Positions 52,621 through 64,000 of a stretch of DNA of 64,000 bases are shown here, piece after piece. Origin of the DNA: Streptomyces sp. NRRL F-5126. GTDB taxonomy: Bacteria > Actinomycetota > Actinomycetes > Streptomycetales > Streptomycetaceae. A program made the translations under genes and the position numbers. The number at the start of each line of letters is the position of its first letter. Position 1 is the first letter of the stretch. The notes under the pieces are model-generated. The model was not told the DNA's origin and searched no databases. It saw only the letters and a list, made by a program, of their open reading frames with translations. Where the stretch lies: the NCBI RefSeq assembly GCF_000721265.1, contig NZ_JOFZ01000012.1, forward strand, positions 62,001-126,000, written 5' to 3'.

Positions 52621-52857
52621 TCAGCCTTTCAGCTTGATGACCAGGCCGAGCGTGATGATGCAGGCGAGCCACAGCAAGGCCACGAGCACGGTGATGCGGT
52701 CGAGGTTGCGCTCGGCGACCGAGGAGCCGCCCACGGACGACTGCATGCCGCCACCGAACATGTCGGAGAGGCCGCCGCCCTTGCCCTTGTGCATCAGCAC
52801 CAGCAGCATCAGCAGCAGGCTGAAGACGATGAGGGCGATCGAGAACCCCAGAACCAC
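52621..52857 (-). CDS. secG: Preprotein translocase subunit SecG
   Basis: A 78-residue membrane protein with two helices (ALIVFSLLLMLLVLMH and VLVALLWLACIITLGLVI) joined by KGKGGGLSDMFGGG, the SecG loop. It assists SecYE translocation. GTG start with GAGGAAG upstream. Lies downstream of gap-pgk-tpiA in the same direction after a 177-base gap with a GC hairpin. Confidence 0.95.
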   Translation of the reverse strand: MVLGFSIALIVFSLLLMLLVLMHKGKGGGLSDMFGGGMQSSVGGSSVAERNLDRITVLVALLWLACIITLGLVIKLKG

Positions 52858-52960
52858 GGCTGAACCAACTTCCTCGGACCGGCGGAATTGACGGGACTGG
52901 CAAAGGTGCGGGCGGCGCGATCGTCACGGAAGGCGACGAGCGCGTCACGCGCGACGTACT

Positions 52961-53003
52961 GCGGGGGCCCGCCGTGGCGCTCCGCGCCCTGGCCGGCCCC
53001 CGC
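52961..53003 (-). terminator. Hairpin between tpiA and secG
   Basis: GCGGGGGCC (52961-52969) and GGCCCCCGC (52995-53003) form a 9 bp stem within 75 bases of the tpiA stop. Likely a terminator or processing stem of the glycolytic operon. Confidence 0.5.
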
Positions 53004-53034
53004 AAGGGTACGACGGATCCGTGCTACCGCACAC

Positions 53035-53829
53035 TCACTGGTCGCGGAAGCGCACGATCTTGACGTACTCGTCCGTGTCGAGCGAAGCGCCGCCGACGAG
53101 CGCGCCGTCGATGTCGGGCTTCGCCATGATCCCGGCGACGTTCCCGGACTTCACGGAGCCGCCGTACTGGATGCGCACCTTGTCGGCGACGTCCTGCGTG
53201 TACAGCTCCGCGATCTTGCCGCGGATCGCGCCGCACACCTCCTGGGCGTCGTCGGCGCCGCACGTCTTGCCCGTGCCGATGGCCCAGACCGGCTCGTAGG
53301 CGATGACGAGCGTCTCGGCCTGCTCGGCCGTGATGTCCTTCAGGCCGCCCTCGACCTGGGCGAGCGTGTGGGCGACGTGACGGCCCTCGTCGCGCACGGG
53401 CTCGGGTTCACCGACGCACAGGATCGGCGTCAGGCCGTGCCGGTACGCGGCCTTGACCTTGGCGTTGCACGTCTCGTCGCTCTCGCCGTGGTACTGGCGG
53501 CGCTCGGAGTGGCCGACGACCACGTACGTGCACTTGAGCTTGGCGAGCATGGGCCCGGAGATCTCGCCCGTGTAGGCGCCGGAGTCGTGCGCGGAGATGT
53601 CCTGGGCCCCGTACCTGATCTTCAGCTTGTCGCCGTCGATGAGGGTCTGCACGGACCTCAGGTCGGTGAACGGCGGCAGCACGGCGACCTCGACGGCGGC
53701 GAAGTCCTTGTCGTTCAGGCCGAAGGCGAGCTTCTGCACCTGGCCGATGGCCTCCAGGTGGTTGAGGTTCATCTTCCAGTTGCCCGCCATGAGCGGGGTG
53801 CGGCCGGCGTTTTCGGGTGTTGCGGTCAT
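53035..53829 (-). CDS. tpiA: Triosephosphate isomerase
   Basis: A 264-residue TIM-barrel enzyme. N-terminal MAGNWKMN carries the catalytic lysine; VVVGHSERR the electrophilic histidine; [14 protein letters not shown] the catalytic glutamate and flexible loop. Start is 7 bases after the pgk stop. Length is normal. Confidence 0.97.
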   Translation of the reverse strand: MTATPENAGRTPLMAGNWKMNLNHLEAIGQVQKLAFGLNDKDFAAVEVAVLPPFTDLRSVQTLIDGDKLKIRYGAQDISAHDSGAYTGEISGPMLAKLKCTYVVVGHSERRQYHGESDETCNAKVKAAYRHGLTPILCVGEPEPVRDEGRHVAHTLAQVEGGLKDITAEQAETLVIAYEPVWAIGTGKTCGADDAQEVCGAIRGKIAELYTQDVADKVRIQYGGSVKSGNVAGIMAKPDIDGALVGGASLDTDEYVKIVRFRDQ

Positions 53830-53836
53830 GGGTGGG

Positions 53837-55054
53837 TCAGTCCTCCAGTGCGGCGAGGCCGGGCAGCGTCTTGCCCTCGAGGTATTCGAGGCTCGCGCCG
53901 CCGCCGGTCGAGATGTGGCCGAACGCCGACTCGTCGAACCCCAGGGTGCGCACGGCGGCCGCGGAGTCGCCGCCGCCGACGACGGTGAAGGCGGACGAGT
54001 CGATCAGGCCCTGGGCGACGGCCCTGGTGCCCTCGGCGAAGTCGGGGTGTTCGAAGACGCCCATCGGGCCGTTCCAGAAGACGGTTGCCGCGTCGGCCAG
54101 CTTGGCCGCGTACAGCGCGCAGGTCTCCGGGCCGTTGTCCAGGCCCATCTTCCCTGCGGGCATGGCGTCGGCGGGGACCGTCTCGGGGTGCGTGGGCGCC
54201 TTGGCCTTCAGGTCGGGGAACTCGGCGGCCACCTTGAGGTCGACGGGGAGTACGAACTCCACGCCGCGCTCGTCGGCCCGCCTGAGGTACTCCCGCACCA
54301 CGGGGATCTGGTCCTCCTGGAGGAGGGACGAGCCGACCTCGTACCCCTTGGCCTTGAGGAAGGTGAAGGCCATGCCGCCGCCGATGAGGATGCGGTCGGC
54401 CTTCTCCAGCAGGTGGTCGATGACGCCGAGCTTGTCGGAGACCTTCGCCCCGCCGAGCACGACGACGTAGGGGCGGCTGACGTCCTCGGTGAGCTTCTTC
54501 AGGACGCCGACCTCGGTGGCGATGAGGCCGCCAGCGGCGTGCGGCAGGCGGGCCGGCAGGTCGTAGACGGAGGCGTGCTTGCGGTGCACGGCGCCGAAGC
54601 CGTCGCCGACGTACACGTCCGCGAGTTCGGCGAGCCGGTCGGCGAAGGCGCCGCGCTCGGCGTCGTCCTTGGCGGTCTCGCCCGGGTTGAAGCGCAGGTT
54701 CTCCAGTACGGCGACGTCGCCGTCCCCGAGCGCGCCGACGACGGACCGCGCGGACTCGCCGACGGTGTCGGTCGCGAACGCCACCTTCTGCCCCAGGAGT
54801 TCACCGAGGCGTGCGGCGGCGGGCGCGAGTGAGAACGCGGGCTCCGGGGCCCCCTTGGGGCGGCCCAGGTGCGAGGCGACGATCACGCGCGCGCCGGCCT
54901 GGGCGAGGCGGGCGATCGTCGGCTGGACGGCGCGGATGCGTCCGTCGTCGGTGATGGTGGTGCCGGACAGCGGCACGTTGAGGTCGGCACGGACGAATAC
55001 GCGCTTGCCGCGCACGCCGTCGCCGTCGGCCAGTAGTTCGTCGATCGTCTTCAT
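53837..55054 (-). CDS. pgk: Phosphoglycerate kinase
   Basis: A 405-residue kinase making ATP from 1,3-bisphosphoglycerate. [25 protein letters not shown] and [18 protein letters not shown] are standard signatures, as is [14 protein letters not shown] 55054. Second gene of gap-pgk-tpiA, 98 bases after gap. Confidence 0.97.
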   Translation of the reverse strand: MKTIDELLADGDGVRGKRVFVRADLNVPLSGTTITDDGRIRAVQPTIARLAQAGARVIVASHLGRPKGAPEPAFSLAPAAARLGELLGQKVAFATDTVGESARSVVGALGDGDVAVLENLRFNPGETAKDDAERGAFADRLAELADVYVGDGFGAVHRKHASVYDLPARLPHAAGGLIATEVGVLKKLTEDVSRPYVVVLGGAKVSDKLGVIDHLLEKADRILIGGGMAFTFLKAKGYEVGSSLLQEDQIPVVREYLRRADERGVEFVLPVDLKVAAEFPDLKAKAPTHPETVPADAMPAGKMGLDNGPETCALYAAKLADAATVFWNGPMGVFEHPDFAEGTRAVAQGLIDSSAFTVVGGGDSAAAVRTLGFDESAFGHISTGGGASLEYLEGKTLPGLAALED

Positions 55055-55095
55055 CAGTACTGGACTCCTAGAAGCAGCAGGCAGCCGACAGGCCG

Positions 55096-55135
55096 CAGGG
55101 CCCGGGCACCGCGACGACGCGCGGGCCGGGCCCTG
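55096..55135 (-). terminator. Hairpin between gap and pgk
   Basis: CAGGGCCCGG (55096-55105) and CCGGGCCCTG (55126-55135) pair perfectly over 10 bp, in the 98-base gap between gap and pgk. It may partly terminate or stabilise the gap message. Confidence 0.55.
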
Positions 55136-55152
55136 GACTCATGCCGCTGAGA

Positions 55153-56265
<1,113 letters not shown>

Positions 56266-56273
56266 TCAGAGGG

Positions 56274-56300
56274 GGTCGGGGGCGGGCCGGGCCCCCGACC
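56274..56300 (-). terminator. whiA operon terminator
   Basis: GGTCGGGGGC (56274-56283) and GCCCCCGACC (56291-56300) form a perfect 10 bp stem with a 7-base loop, 17 bases beyond the whiA stop. Confidence 0.8.
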
Positions 56301-56316
56301 GGCCCCCGCGCGCCGC

Positions 56317-57306
56317 TCAGACCGCCAGGCCGTCCGCCATCTCGTCGCTCAGCGTGGACTCCGTGCCGGGGATCCCGAGGTCCTGCGCCCGCTTGTCCGC
56401 CATCGCGAGCAGCCGCCTGATGCGGCCCGCGACCGCGTCCTTCGTCAGCGGCGGGTCGGCCAGCGCGCCCAGCTCCTCCAGCGACGCCTGCTTGTGCTCC
56501 ATGCGCAGGCGGCCCGCTGCCGCCAGGTGCTCGGGCACGTCCTCGGCGAGGATCTCCAGCGCGCGCTGGACCCGGGCGCCGGCGGCGACGGCCGCACGCG
56601 CCGAGCGGCGCAGGTTGGCGTCGTCGAAGTTGGCGAGGCGGTTCGCCGTGGCGCGTACCTCGCGGCGCATCCGCCGCTCCTCCCAGGCCAGCACGGACTC
56701 GTGCGCGCCCAGGCGCGTCAGCAGCGCGCCAATCGCGTCACCGTCGCGCACGACCACCCGGTCGACGCCGCGCACCTCGCGCGCCTTCGACGGGATCTGG
56801 AGCCTGCGCGCCGCGCCGACCAGGGCGAGCGCGGCCTCGGGCCCCGGGCAGGTGACCTCCAGCGAGGAGGAGCGGCCCGGCTCGGTCAGCGAGCCGTGCG
56901 CGAGGAACGCTCCGCGCCATGCCGCCTCCGCGTCGCACGTCGCCCCCGAGACGACCTGCGGCGGAAGGCCGCGGATGGGGCGGCCCCTGCCGTCGACGAG
57001 GCCGGTCTGGCGGGCCAGCTGATCGCCGCCCGTGATCACCCGTACGACGTAGCGGCTGCCGCGGCGCAGGCCGCCCGGCGCCATCACGATCAGCTCGGAG
57101 TTGTGGCCGAAGATCTCCAGGATGTCCTTGCGCAGGCGCCGTGCCGCGATGCTGGTGTCGAGCTCCGCCTCGATCACGATGCGGCCGCTGACCAGGTGCA
57201 GCCCGCCCGCGAACCGCAGGATCGCCGAGACCTCGGCCTTCCTGCAGCACGTGCGGGTGACGGGCAGCCGGGCGATCTCGTCCTTCACCGCTGGCGTCAT
57301 CGCCAT
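56317..57306 (-). CDS. whiA: Sporulation/DNA-binding regulator WhiA
   Basis: A 329-residue regulator with an N-terminal LAGLIDADG-like homing-endonuclease fold (about 1-220, with [18 protein letters not shown] and [10 protein letters not shown]) and a C-terminal helix-turn-helix ([26 protein letters not shown], read in parts). In Streptomyces WhiA with WhiB switches on sporulation septation genes. ATG 57306 begins [10 protein letters not shown]; overlaps yvcK by 10 bases. Last gene of uvrC-rapZ-yvcK-whiA. Confidence 0.97.
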   Translation of the reverse strand: MAMTPAVKDEIARLPVTRTCCRKAEVSAILRFAGGLHLVSGRIVIEAELDTSIAARRLRKDILEIFGHNSELIVMAPGGLRRGSRYVVRVITGGDQLARQTGLVDGRGRPIRGLPPQVVSGATCDAEAAWRGAFLAHGSLTEPGRSSSLEVTCPGPEAALALVGAARRLQIPSKAREVRGVDRVVVRDGDAIGALLTRLGAHESVLAWEERRMRREVRATANRLANFDDANLRRSARAAVAAGARVQRALEILAEDVPEHLAAAGRLRMEHKQASLEELGALADPPLTKDAVAGRIRRLLAMADKRAQDLGIPGTESTLSDEMADGLAV

Positions 57307-58331
57307 GGGCCGATCCTTCCGTGCATGCGAAAAATACGGTCGTACGCGGCGGCCAGCAGCTCCGGGTCGTGCGTCGCGGAACTGTCGCGCGCGGCGACCG
57401 GGGCCAGCTCGACGGCGGCGCCGAAGCGTTTCGCGGCATCGGCGAGTGAGTCGCTGTCGGGCACGGCGGCACGGTCGGCCAGCACCACGTCGAGGGCGAG
57501 TTTAGGGGCGTGTCGCGCCAAAACCTCCAAATGACGCTGCGGGGAGAACCCCTCTGTTTCGCCCGGCTGGGGGGCGAGGTTCAGCGAGAGGACCCGTCTC
57601 GCCCTGGTCTCCACCAGGGCAGTCAGCAGCTCGGGCACGAGGAGGTGGGGTATGACCGAGGAGAACCAGGATCCGGGGCCCAGAACCACCCAGTCGGCGT
57701 CCAGGACGGCCTGCACGGCCTCGGGAACGGCCGGCGGATCGGCCGGTACGAGGTGCACGGACTGCACCTCGCCGCGCGTCAGCGCGACGGTCGCCTGGCC
57801 TCTTACGGTCTCGACGTCGTCCGGGCGCGTCGGCTCGTGCCCCTTGACGAGGGCCTGCAGTTCGAGCGGCACCGCCGACATGGGCAGGACGCGGCCGTGC
57901 GCGCCGAGCAGCTTGCCGACGAGGTCGAGCGCGGCGACGTGGTCGCCGAGCTGCTCCCACAGGGCGACGATCAGCAGGTTGCCGACCGCGTGGTCGTGCA
58001 GGTCGCCCTGGGACTGGAAGCGGTGCTGGATGACTCGGGACCAGGTCTGGCCCCAGTCGTCGTCGCCGCACAGCGCGGCGAGCGCCTTGCGCAGGTCGCC
58101 GGGTGGCAGCACGCCGAGCTCCTCGCGGAGCCTGCCGCTCGAACCGCCGTCGTCGGCGACGGTGACGACGGCGGTGAGGTCGCCCGTGATCCGGCGCAGC
58201 GAGGCGAGCGAGGCGGACAGGCCGTGGCCGCCGCCGAGGGCGACGACCTTGGGCTGGGTGCCGCGGCCGCGCGCGGCGGGGGCGGGGCCGCCGGTGCGCA
58301 GGCGGCGCATCCTGAACGTGCGGCCGGTCAC
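57297..58331 (-). CDS. yvcK: YvcK/CofD-like gluconeogenesis and cell-shape factor
   Basis: A 344-residue protein of the CofD/YvcK family that binds UDP-sugars in other bacteria. [19 protein letters not shown] and [17 protein letters not shown] are the signature loops; [14 protein letters not shown] follows. N-terminal 25 residues are basic and variable. GTG overlaps the rapZ stop (GTGA). Conserved neighbourhood. Confidence 0.93.
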   Translation of the reverse strand: MTGRTFRMRRLRTGGPAPAARGRGTQPKVVALGGGHGLSASLASLRRITGDLTAVVTVADDGGSSGRLREELGVLPPGDLRKALAALCGDDDWGQTWSRVIQHRFQSQGDLHDHAVGNLLIVALWEQLGDHVAALDLVGKLLGAHGRVLPMSAVPLELQALVKGHEPTRPDDVETVRGQATVALTRGEVQSVHLVPADPPAVPEAVQAVLDADWVVLGPGSWFSSVIPHLLVPELLTALVETRARRVLSLNLAPQPGETEGFSPQRHLEVLARHAPKLALDVVLADRAAVPDSDSLADAAKRFGAAVELAPVAARDSSATHDPELLAAAYDRIFRMHGRIGPWR

Positions 58332-59368
58332 TCGCGCCCCAGGTCTCGGTGGACGGTGACCGTCTCGATGCCGGCGTCGGCGAGGCGCGCGGCGAGGCGT
58401 TCCGACATGGCGACGGAGCGGTGCTTGCCGCCCGTGCAGCCGATGGCGATGGTCACGTAGCGCTTGCCCTCCCGGCGGTAGCCCGAGGCGACCAGTTCCA
58501 GCAGCTCGGTGTAGCGGTCGAGGAACTCCTTGGCGCCCGGCTGGTGGAAGACGTAGTTGGCGACCTCGTCGTTGAGGCCGGTGTACGGCCGCAGCTCGGG
58601 CACCCAGTGCGGGTTGGGCAGGAAGCGGCAGTCCGCCACGAGGTCGGCGTCGACCGGGAGGCCGTACTTGTAGCCGAAGGACATGACGGTGGCCCGCAGC
58701 TCGGGCTCCTCCTCGCCGGCGAACCCGGCGCCGAGCTTGGCGCGCAGCTCGTGCACGTTCAGGCTGGACGTGTCGATCACGAGGTCGGCGTCGCCGCGCA
58801 GCTCGCGCAGCAGGTCGCGCTCGGCGACGATGCCGTCGAGCGTGCGGCCGTCGCCCTGCAGCGGGTGCGGCCTGCGCACGGACTCGAACCGGCGCACCAG
58901 CGCCTCGTCCGACGACTCGAGGAAGACGATCCTGCGCGTGACGCCCTTGGCGTCGAGGTCGGCGAGGGACTCGCGGAGGTTGTCGAAGAAGCGGCGGCCG
59001 CGCACGTCGACCACCACGGCGATGCGCGCCACGTTGCCCTGGGAGCGCGCGCCGAGCTCGACCATCGTGGGGATCAGCGCGGGCGGCAGGTTGTCCACGA
59101 CGAACCAGCCGAGGTCCTCAAGGCACTTGGCGGCCGTGCTGCGTCCCGCGCCCGACATGCCCGAGATGATCACGAGCTCGGGCGTGCCGGGCTCGGCGCC
59201 GCCGCCAGGGTCGTGCCCGTCCGGCTCGCGCGGGGCCCCCGCGCCGTTCCCGCCGCCTGCCTGCCCGCTGCCCGTGCTCACGTCTGGCCCGCTCACGTCT
59301 GGCCCGCTCACGTCTGGCCCGCCGCCTTCGTGCTCGCTGCGCCGGTCGTCCCGGTCGTTCTCAGTCAT
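58328..59368 (-). CDS. rapZ: RNase adapter protein RapZ (nucleotide-binding YvcJ type)
   Basis: A 346-residue P-loop ATPase/GTPase. Walker A is [21 protein letters not shown] and [10 protein letters not shown] are conserved. The first 55 residues are a low-complexity tail including three exact GPDVS repeats. In enterobacteria RapZ guides a small RNA; the actinobacterial role is less clear. It overlaps uvrC by 8 bases and yvcK by 4. Confidence 0.93.
   Translation of the reverse strand: MTENDRDDRRSEHEGGGPDVSGPDVSGPDVSTGSGQAGGGNGAGAPREPDGHDPGGGAEPGTPELVIISGMSGAGRSTAAKCLEDLGWFVVDNLPPALIPTMVELGARSQGNVARIAVVVDVRGRRFFDNLRESLADLDAKGVTRRIVFLESSDEALVRRFESVRRPHPLQGDGRTLDGIVAERDLLRELRGDADLVIDTSSLNVHELRAKLGAGFAGEEEPELRATVMSFGYKYGLPVDADLVADCRFLPNPHWVPELRPYTGLNDEVANYVFHQPGAKEFLDRYTELLELVASGYRREGKRYVTIAIGCTGGKHRSVAMSERLAARLADAGIETVTVHRDLGRE
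59277..59321 (-). repeat. Three exact 15-base tandem repeats in rapZ
   Basis: Three identical copies of CTCACGTCTGGCCCG on the plus strand encode [15 protein letters not shown] in the disordered N-terminus of RapZ. Being a multiple of three, expansion or loss keeps the frame. Confidence 0.9.
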
Positions 59369-62024
59369 TCCCGCCGTTCCCGCCGTCCCGGTCGTCTTCG
59401 ATGATCTCTCCTGTGGCCGTGTTCACGGCGGGTGCGGCCGGAGCCGTCCTGGCGAGGGCCACCGCGACGGACTCGGCCGTCTTCCGTCCAAAGCCCGGCA
59501 CCTCGCAGATCTGCTCGATCGTGGCCTGCCGCAGCCTCTTCACGGAGCCGAAGTGCTTGATGAGTATCCGCTTGCGCGCGTCGCCGAGTCCCGGCACGTC
59601 GTCCAGCGGTCCCGACTTCATCCGCTTGGCGCGCTTGGCGCGCTGGTAGGTGATGGCGAAGCGGTGCGCCTCGTCGCGTACCCGCTGGAGCAGGTAGAGG
59701 CCCTCGCTGGAGCGCGGCAGGACGACGGGGTCGTCGTCGCCGGGCAGCCAGACCTCTTCGAGACGCTTGGCGAGGCCGCAGACGGCGGCGTCGTCGACGC
59801 CCAGCTCGTCGAGGGCCCGCTTGGCGGCGGCCACCTGCGGTTGGCCGCCGTCGACGACGAGGAGCTGCGGCGGGTACGCGAACCGCTTGGGGCGCCCGTC
59901 GTCGTCGGTGAACGCCCGCACGTCCGCGTCCGCGCCGTCCGCGGGGGCGTCCGCCACGCGCCGGCCGGCCGGCACCTCCCCGCCGGGAGCCGCCGGGCCG
60001 CCTTCCGCCGGCGGCCCGGGCAGCGCGGCAGGAGCCGCATCCGGCGCTTCGGGCAGCGCTGCCGCGTCCTGGGGCACGGCCGTGTCCGCGTGTGCGGCCG
60101 TGCCGGCAGCGGCGTCCCTGCACGCGACGGCCTCCCGGCCGCGCGCGTCGCCCCCGCCCTGGGCGATCGGTGACGCGTCGTTCCCGCCGGATACCGCCGG
60201 ATCCGATGGCACCCCGGCCGCCGAGCCGTCGTCGGCCGGACCGGCGCCCCGCTCGGCGGCGTACGAGTCCGGCGCAGGCTCGGCGGGCGCCTGCCTGCCC
60301 GGGGAGCCTTCGGCCAGGGCCCCGGCACCGGCCGCCTCCGGCGGCCCTGGCAGCGCGGCAGGGGCCGCGTCGGGTGCATCGGGCAGCGCCGCGTGCGCCC
60401 CTGCGGCCGTGCCGGGACCCCGCCGGGCGGCGTACGACTCCGGCGCGGGTTCGGCGGGCGCCCCGGCACCGGCCGTGTCCGTGTGCGTGGCCGTGCCGGC
60501 ACCGACGTCCCGGCCCGCGACGGCCGTGTCCGGTGGTCCGGGGAGCCCGGCCGGGGCGGGAGCGGAGGCGTCCGGGGCGGCCGCGGGCTCCGCCGCGGGC
60601 CACTCGCCCGTCTTCTCCTTCTCCACCAGGTAGCGGCGGAAGCGCCGCGTGATCACCTCGTGCATGGACCGGACGTCGTCCTGGCCCTCGAAGCCCTTGA
60701 TCTGGAACCTGCGGTACTCGCTCTTGCGCGCGAGACCGTCCTCGAAGACGACCATCGACGCCACGACGTCGTCGCCCTGGAAGTGCGAGATGTCGAAGCA
60801 CTCGATGCGCAGCGGCGCACTGTCGAGGCCGAGCGCCTGCGCGATCTCCTCCAGGGCCCGCGAGCGCGTGGTGAGGTCGCTCGCCCGCTTGGTCTTGTGC
60901 AGGGCGAGGGCCTGCTGGGCGTTGCGCCCGACCGTCGCCATCAGGTCCTTCTTGTCGCCTCGCTGCGGAACCCGCAGCGAGACGTGCGAGCCGCGGCGTT
61001 CGCTGAGCCACTGCGTGACCGCTGCCGTCTCCTCCTCGTCACCCGGCAGCGCGGGCACCAGGACCTCCTTGGGCACCGCGTCGCCGCGCTCCTCGCCGTA
61101 GAGCTGCTGGAGCGCGTGCCCGACGAGCTCGCCCGTGCCGACCGCCTCGACCTTGTCGGTGACCCAGCCGCGCTGCCCGCGCACGCGTCCGCCGCGCACG
61201 TGGAAGATCTGGACGGCCGCCTCCAGCTCGTCCTCGGCGACGGCGATCAGGTCGGCGTCCGTGGCGTCGGTGAGCACGACCGCGTTCTTCTCCATGGCGC
61301 GGCGCAGCGCGCCTATGTCGTCGCGCAGACGCGCGGCGCGCTCGTACTCCATGTCCTCGGCGGCCTGGGCCATCTGCCGTTCGAGGCGGCGCAGGTAGGT
61401 GCCGGTGCGGCCCGCCACGAAGTCGCAGAACTCCTCGGCCAGTTCGTGGTGGTCCTCGGGCGAGATGCGGCCGACGCAGGGGGCCGAGCACTTGCCGATG
61501 TAGCCGAGGAGGCAGGGGCGGCCGGTGCGGGCCGCGTTCTTGAACACCCCGGCGGAGCAGGTGCGCACGGGGAAGACGCGCAGCATCAGGTCGACGGTCT
61601 CGCGGATCGCCCAGGCGTGGCCGTAGGGGCCGAAGTAGCGCACGCCCTTGCGCTTGGCGCCGCGCATCACCTGGACGCGCGGGAACTGCTCGTTCAGGGT
61701 GACCGCGAGGTACGGGTAGCTCTTGTCGTCGCGGTACTTGACGTTGAAGCGCGGATCGAACTCCTTGATCCACGAGTACTCGAGCTGGAGCGCCTCGACC
61801 TCGGTGGAGACGACCGTCCACTCCACGGACGAGGCCGTGGTCACCATCGTCCGGGTACGCGGGTGCAGGCCCGACAGGTCCTGGAAGTAGTTGGCGAGCC
61901 GCTGGCGCAGGCTCTTCGCCTTGCCGACGTAGATCACCCGGCGGTGGTCGTCGCGGAACTTGTAGACGCCCGGCGAGTCGGGGATCTCCCCCGGCTTGGG
62001 GCGGTAGCTGGACGGGTCGGCCAT
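59361..62024 (-). CDS. uvrC: Excinuclease ABC subunit C with large insertion
   Basis: An 887-residue UvrC (610 in E. coli). GIY-YIG nuclease at about 15-95 ([18 protein letters not shown]); four cysteines C156, C171, C179, C183 suited to an Fe-S cluster; UVR motif about 211-246; RNase-H-like nuclease starting near 390 ([12 protein letters not shown]); helix-hairpin-helix at the end. Between W475 and G710 about 230 Ala/Pro/Gly residues interrupt the second nuclease domain just before [13 protein letters not shown]. All flanking motifs are intact, so the protein is probably functional. Confidence 0.95.
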   Translation of the reverse strand: MADPSSYRPKPGEIPDSPGVYKFRDDHRRVIYVGKAKSLRQRLANYFQDLSGLHPRTRTMVTTASSVEWTVVSTEVEALQLEYSWIKEFDPRFNVKYRDDKSYPYLAVTLNEQFPRVQVMRGAKRKGVRYFGPYGHAWAIRETVDLMLRVFPVRTCSAGVFKNAARTGRPCLLGYIGKCSAPCVGRISPEDHHELAEEFCDFVAGRTGTYLRRLERQMAQAAEDMEYERAARLRDDIGALRRAMEKNAVVLTDATDADLIAVAEDELEAAVQIFHVRGGRVRGQRGWVTDKVEAVGTGELVGHALQQLYGEERGDAVPKEVLVPALPGDEEETAAVTQWLSERRGSHVSLRVPQRGDKKDLMATVGRNAQQALALHKTKRASDLTTRSRALEEIAQALGLDSAPLRIECFDISHFQGDDVVASMVVFEDGLARKSEYRRFQIKGFEGQDDVRSMHEVITRRFRRYLVEKEKTGEWPAAEPAAAPDASAPAPAGLPGPPDTAVAGRDVGAGTATHTDTAGAGAPAEPAPESYAARRGPGTAAGAHAALPDAPDAAPAALPGPPEAAGAGALAEGSPGRQAPAEPAPDSYAAERGAGPADDGSAAGVPSDPAVSGGNDASPIAQGGGDARGREAVACRDAAAGTAAHADTAVPQDAAALPEAPDAAPAALPGPPAEGGPAAPGGEVPAGRRVADAPADGADADVRAFTDDDGRPKRFAYPPQLLVVDGGQPQVAAAKRALDELGVDDAAVCGLAKRLEEVWLPGDDDPVVLPRSSEGLYLLQRVRDEAHRFAITYQRAKRAKRMKSGPLDDVPGLGDARKRILIKHFGSVKRLRQATIEQICEVPGFGRKTAESVAVALARTAPAAPAVNTATGEIIEDDRDGGNGGND
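59910..60599 (-). repeat. Repeat-rich insertion within uvrC
   Basis: Diverged repeats encode two copies of APAEPAP-x-SYAA (60426-60463 and 60256-60292) and two of [16 protein letters not shown] (about 60343-60392 and 60010-60062). The frame is open throughout. The segment is a disordered linker that has grown by duplication. Confidence 0.8.
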
Positions 62025-62066
62025 GGGCCCAACCCTACTTGCGGCGACCGGCGCTCCGGCGCGCGT

Positions 62067-62564
62067 TCAGGCCGGGGACGCGGCGCCGGTCGCGGCGGAG
62101 GACGCGGACGCCGAGCCCGTCGCGGCGGAGGACGGGCCTCCGGGCCCCGCGACGAGCTTGCCGCCCTCGGCACGCACCGGCACGGGCGGCAGCGGCTGCT
62201 GGGCCGGGCCCTGGACGACCTTGCCCGTGGTGACGTCGAAGCGGCTGCCGTGGCAGGGGCACTCGCCCGTCGTCTTGACGATCTCCGTGAGCACGCAGCC
62301 CTGGTGGGTGCAGACGGCGCTGAACCCCTTGTACTCGCCCTTGGCGGGGCAGTACACGACGACCTTCGCGTTCCGGTAGAGCTTGGCTCCGCCGACGGGG
62401 ACCGCCGATTCGGCCCCGAGGTCGACGGGAGCGGTGGGCGTGGGGCTCGCCGCGGCCTTGCGGCCGGGCCCGCAGGCGGCGGCGCCGAGCGCGGCGGCTC
62501 CAGCGAGCGCGGCGCCCTTCAGCGCGGTGCGGCGGCTGGCGAGGCGGGCGGGCAGGCCGGACAT
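62067..62564 (-). CDS. Exported Rieske [2Fe-2S] lipoprotein
   Basis: A 165-residue protein. A twin-arginine start (ASRRTALKGAALAGAAALGAAAC) is given as a Tat-type signal, with a lipobox cysteine. The Rieske ligands are CTHQGC and CPCHGS, with the ubiquinol-oxidase-like C-x-H spacing. Ends in an Ala/Ser-rich tail. It probably sits outside the membrane and carries a high-potential cluster; electron partner unknown. ATG 62564 is chosen; the 13 upstream residues are leader-like. Confidence 0.88.
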   Translation of the reverse strand: MSGLPARLASRRTALKGAALAGAAALGAAACGPGRKAAASPTPTAPVDLGAESAVPVGGAKLYRNAKVVVYCPAKGEYKGFSAVCTHQGCVLTEIVKTTGECPCHGSRFDVTTGKVVQGPAQQPLPPVPVRAEGGKLVAGPGGPSSAATGSASASSAATGAASPA

Positions 62565-62673
62565 GGGGGCTCCACGGGCGGGGGGTGTGGTACGCGGTAG
62601 CACGCGGCGGGCGCCTCCAGACGATACCGGGACGTACCAGACGCCCGGCCACCGGCCCCCGGCGCCGCACGCG

Positions 62674-63330
62674 TCACCAGCCGCGTTCGCGCCACTCCCC
62701 CAGGTGCGGCCGCTCGTCGCCGAGGGTGGTGTCGTCGCCGTGGCCGGGGTAGACCCACGTCTCGTCGGGGAGCCGGTCGAAGATCTTGGTCTCGACGTCG
62801 TGCAGCAGGCTCGCGAAGGCCTCGGAGTCGTGGAACGTGTTGCCCACGCCGCCGGGGAACAGGCAGTCCCCGGTGAACACGTGCGGGTGACCGTGGCGGT
62901 CGTCGTAGACGAGGACGACGGAGCCGGGCGTGTGGCCCACGAGGTGGCGCACGGTGAGCGCGATCTCGCCGAAGCCGATGGTGTCGCCGTCCCCCACGGG
63001 GGTGTCGGTGGGGACGGGGATGCCCTCGGCGTCGTAGCGTCCCGCGTAGGTGCGCGCGCCGGTGGCGTCGACGATCTCGGAGAGCGCGCCCCAGTGGTCG
63101 CCGTGGCGGTGGGTGGTGACCACGCCGGCGATGCCGTCCTCGCCGATGAGCGCGAGCAGCTTGTCCGGCTCGGCGGCCGCGTCGACGAGCAGCTGGGCGC
63201 CCGTGGCCCGGCACCTCAGGAGGTAGGCGTTGTTGTTCATCGGCCCGACGGCGATCTTCGAGATCACCAGGTCGGTCAACTCGTGCACGTCGGCGGGCCC
63301 GCCGACGTGCACCGCTCCGCTGTAGGTCAT
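62674..63330 (-). CDS. Metallo-beta-lactamase-fold hydrolase (glyoxalase II-like)
   Basis: A 218-residue hydrolase. The metal motif THRHGDHWG is HxHxDH; HLVGHTPGSVVLVYDD, FTGDCLFPGG and VYPGHGDDTTLGDE supply the other ligands. The family includes glyoxalase II and persulfide dioxygenases. ATG 63330 is chosen because upstream in-frame residues are not coding-like. Located between the Rieske gene and divergent uvrA. Confidence 0.88.
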   Translation of the reverse strand: MTYSGAVHVGGPADVHELTDLVISKIAVGPMNNNAYLLRCRATGAQLLVDAAAEPDKLLALIGEDGIAGVVTTHRHGDHWGALSEIVDATGARTYAGRYDAEGIPVPTDTPVGDGDTIGFGEIALTVRHLVGHTPGSVVLVYDDRHGHPHVFTGDCLFPGGVGNTFHDSEAFASLLHDVETKIFDRLPDETWVYPGHGDDTTLGDERPHLGEWRERGW

Positions 63331-63593
63331 GGCCGCAACTCTAGATCGCATCCGGGGCCGCCACCCGTTCGGGTGAAGAGGACGCAGGTCCCCCCAAAAT
63401 CGAATGCGCGTGCTATAGGCTCGGCGAGGGCACCGGAAGAGGCATCCTGGGATGCGCGCCGGTGCACTCATGCACAGGCGCGTACAGCGTGTACAACCAG
63501 CACACCCCAGCAGTCCATCGCTCTGGCGACCCCCGGCGTTCCCGGCGAGGGGGCACCGCCCCTGCTTCTTCCAACGAAAGGTGCGGACCGGCA

Positions 63594-64000
<407 letters not shown>

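Noticed and set aside
59910..60599. Frameshift or assembly error as explanation for the long UvrC
   Set aside because: The frame is continuous, both flanks are in register and the repeats keep codon phase. A misassembly cannot be fully excluded without reads.
63331..63593. LexA-type SOS box before uvrA
   Set aside because: No TCGAAC-N4-GTTCGA sequence is present; the short GAATGCGCGTGC stretch is not a convincing match.

Overview
The window is very GC-rich, with GTG and some TTG starts, heavily overlapping genes and a gene order typical of Streptomyces or a close relative. Diagnostic genes are the ectABCD cluster, the SUF cluster headed by a SufR-type regulator, ctaA and ctaB flanking a tkt-tal-zwf-opcA-pgl operon, pgi next to an RbpA-family gene, gap-pgk-tpiA-secG, and uvrC-rapZ-yvcK-whiA followed by uvrA. 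I found no mobile element, prophage, CRISPR array, rRNA or tRNA. Layout, 1-6.4 kb: ectoine and hydroxyectoine synthesis (ectABCD), bracketed by two unrelated PLP enzymes of the class V fold. The ect genes are preceded by several inverted repeats, and ectA looks leaderless. 6.4-28.9 kb: accessory metabolism. It holds a MarR-FUSC pair and an apparent hexuronate/aldarate catabolic set (alpha-ketoglutarate semialdehyde dehydrogenase, IclR regulator, uronate-dehydrogenase-like protein, 5-dehydro-4-deoxyglucarate dehydratase and an unrecognised gene coupled to it). It also holds a secreted GH3 enzyme with two CBM32-like domains, a TerD-SDR pair, a secreted nuclease, dapD, and an SMR efflux pump with its TetR regulator. 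29-37.2 kb: a uracil-type permease and the complete SUF operon (sufR-B-D-Rieske-C-S-U-T), tightly overlapping and closed by a strong terminator. 37.3-48.1 kb: an ABC-2 exporter, heme A synthase (ctaA), the pentose-phosphate operon tkt-tal-zwf-opcA-pgl and protoheme farnesyltransferase (ctaB). These tie central carbon flux, NADPH supply and cytochrome oxidase cofactors together. 48-56.2 kb: two poorly characterised genes, then pgi, an RbpA paralogue, secG, tpiA, pgk and gap. 56.3-64 kb: whiA, yvcK, rapZ and uvrC in one overlapping operon, a Tat-type Rieske lipoprotein, a metallo-beta-lactamase-fold hydrolase and the first 407 bases of uvrA. Points most worth a second look: the unknown gene overlapping kdgD (20581-21705); the roughly 230-residue repeat-rich insertion in UvrC; the FUSC permease with a carboxypeptidase-regulatory-like C-terminal domain; the long leader hairpin abutting the start of an atypical amidohydrolase (49092-49149); and the series of palindromes before ectA, ectC and ectD. 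All functional calls are from reading the sequence and family knowledge; no search was run.
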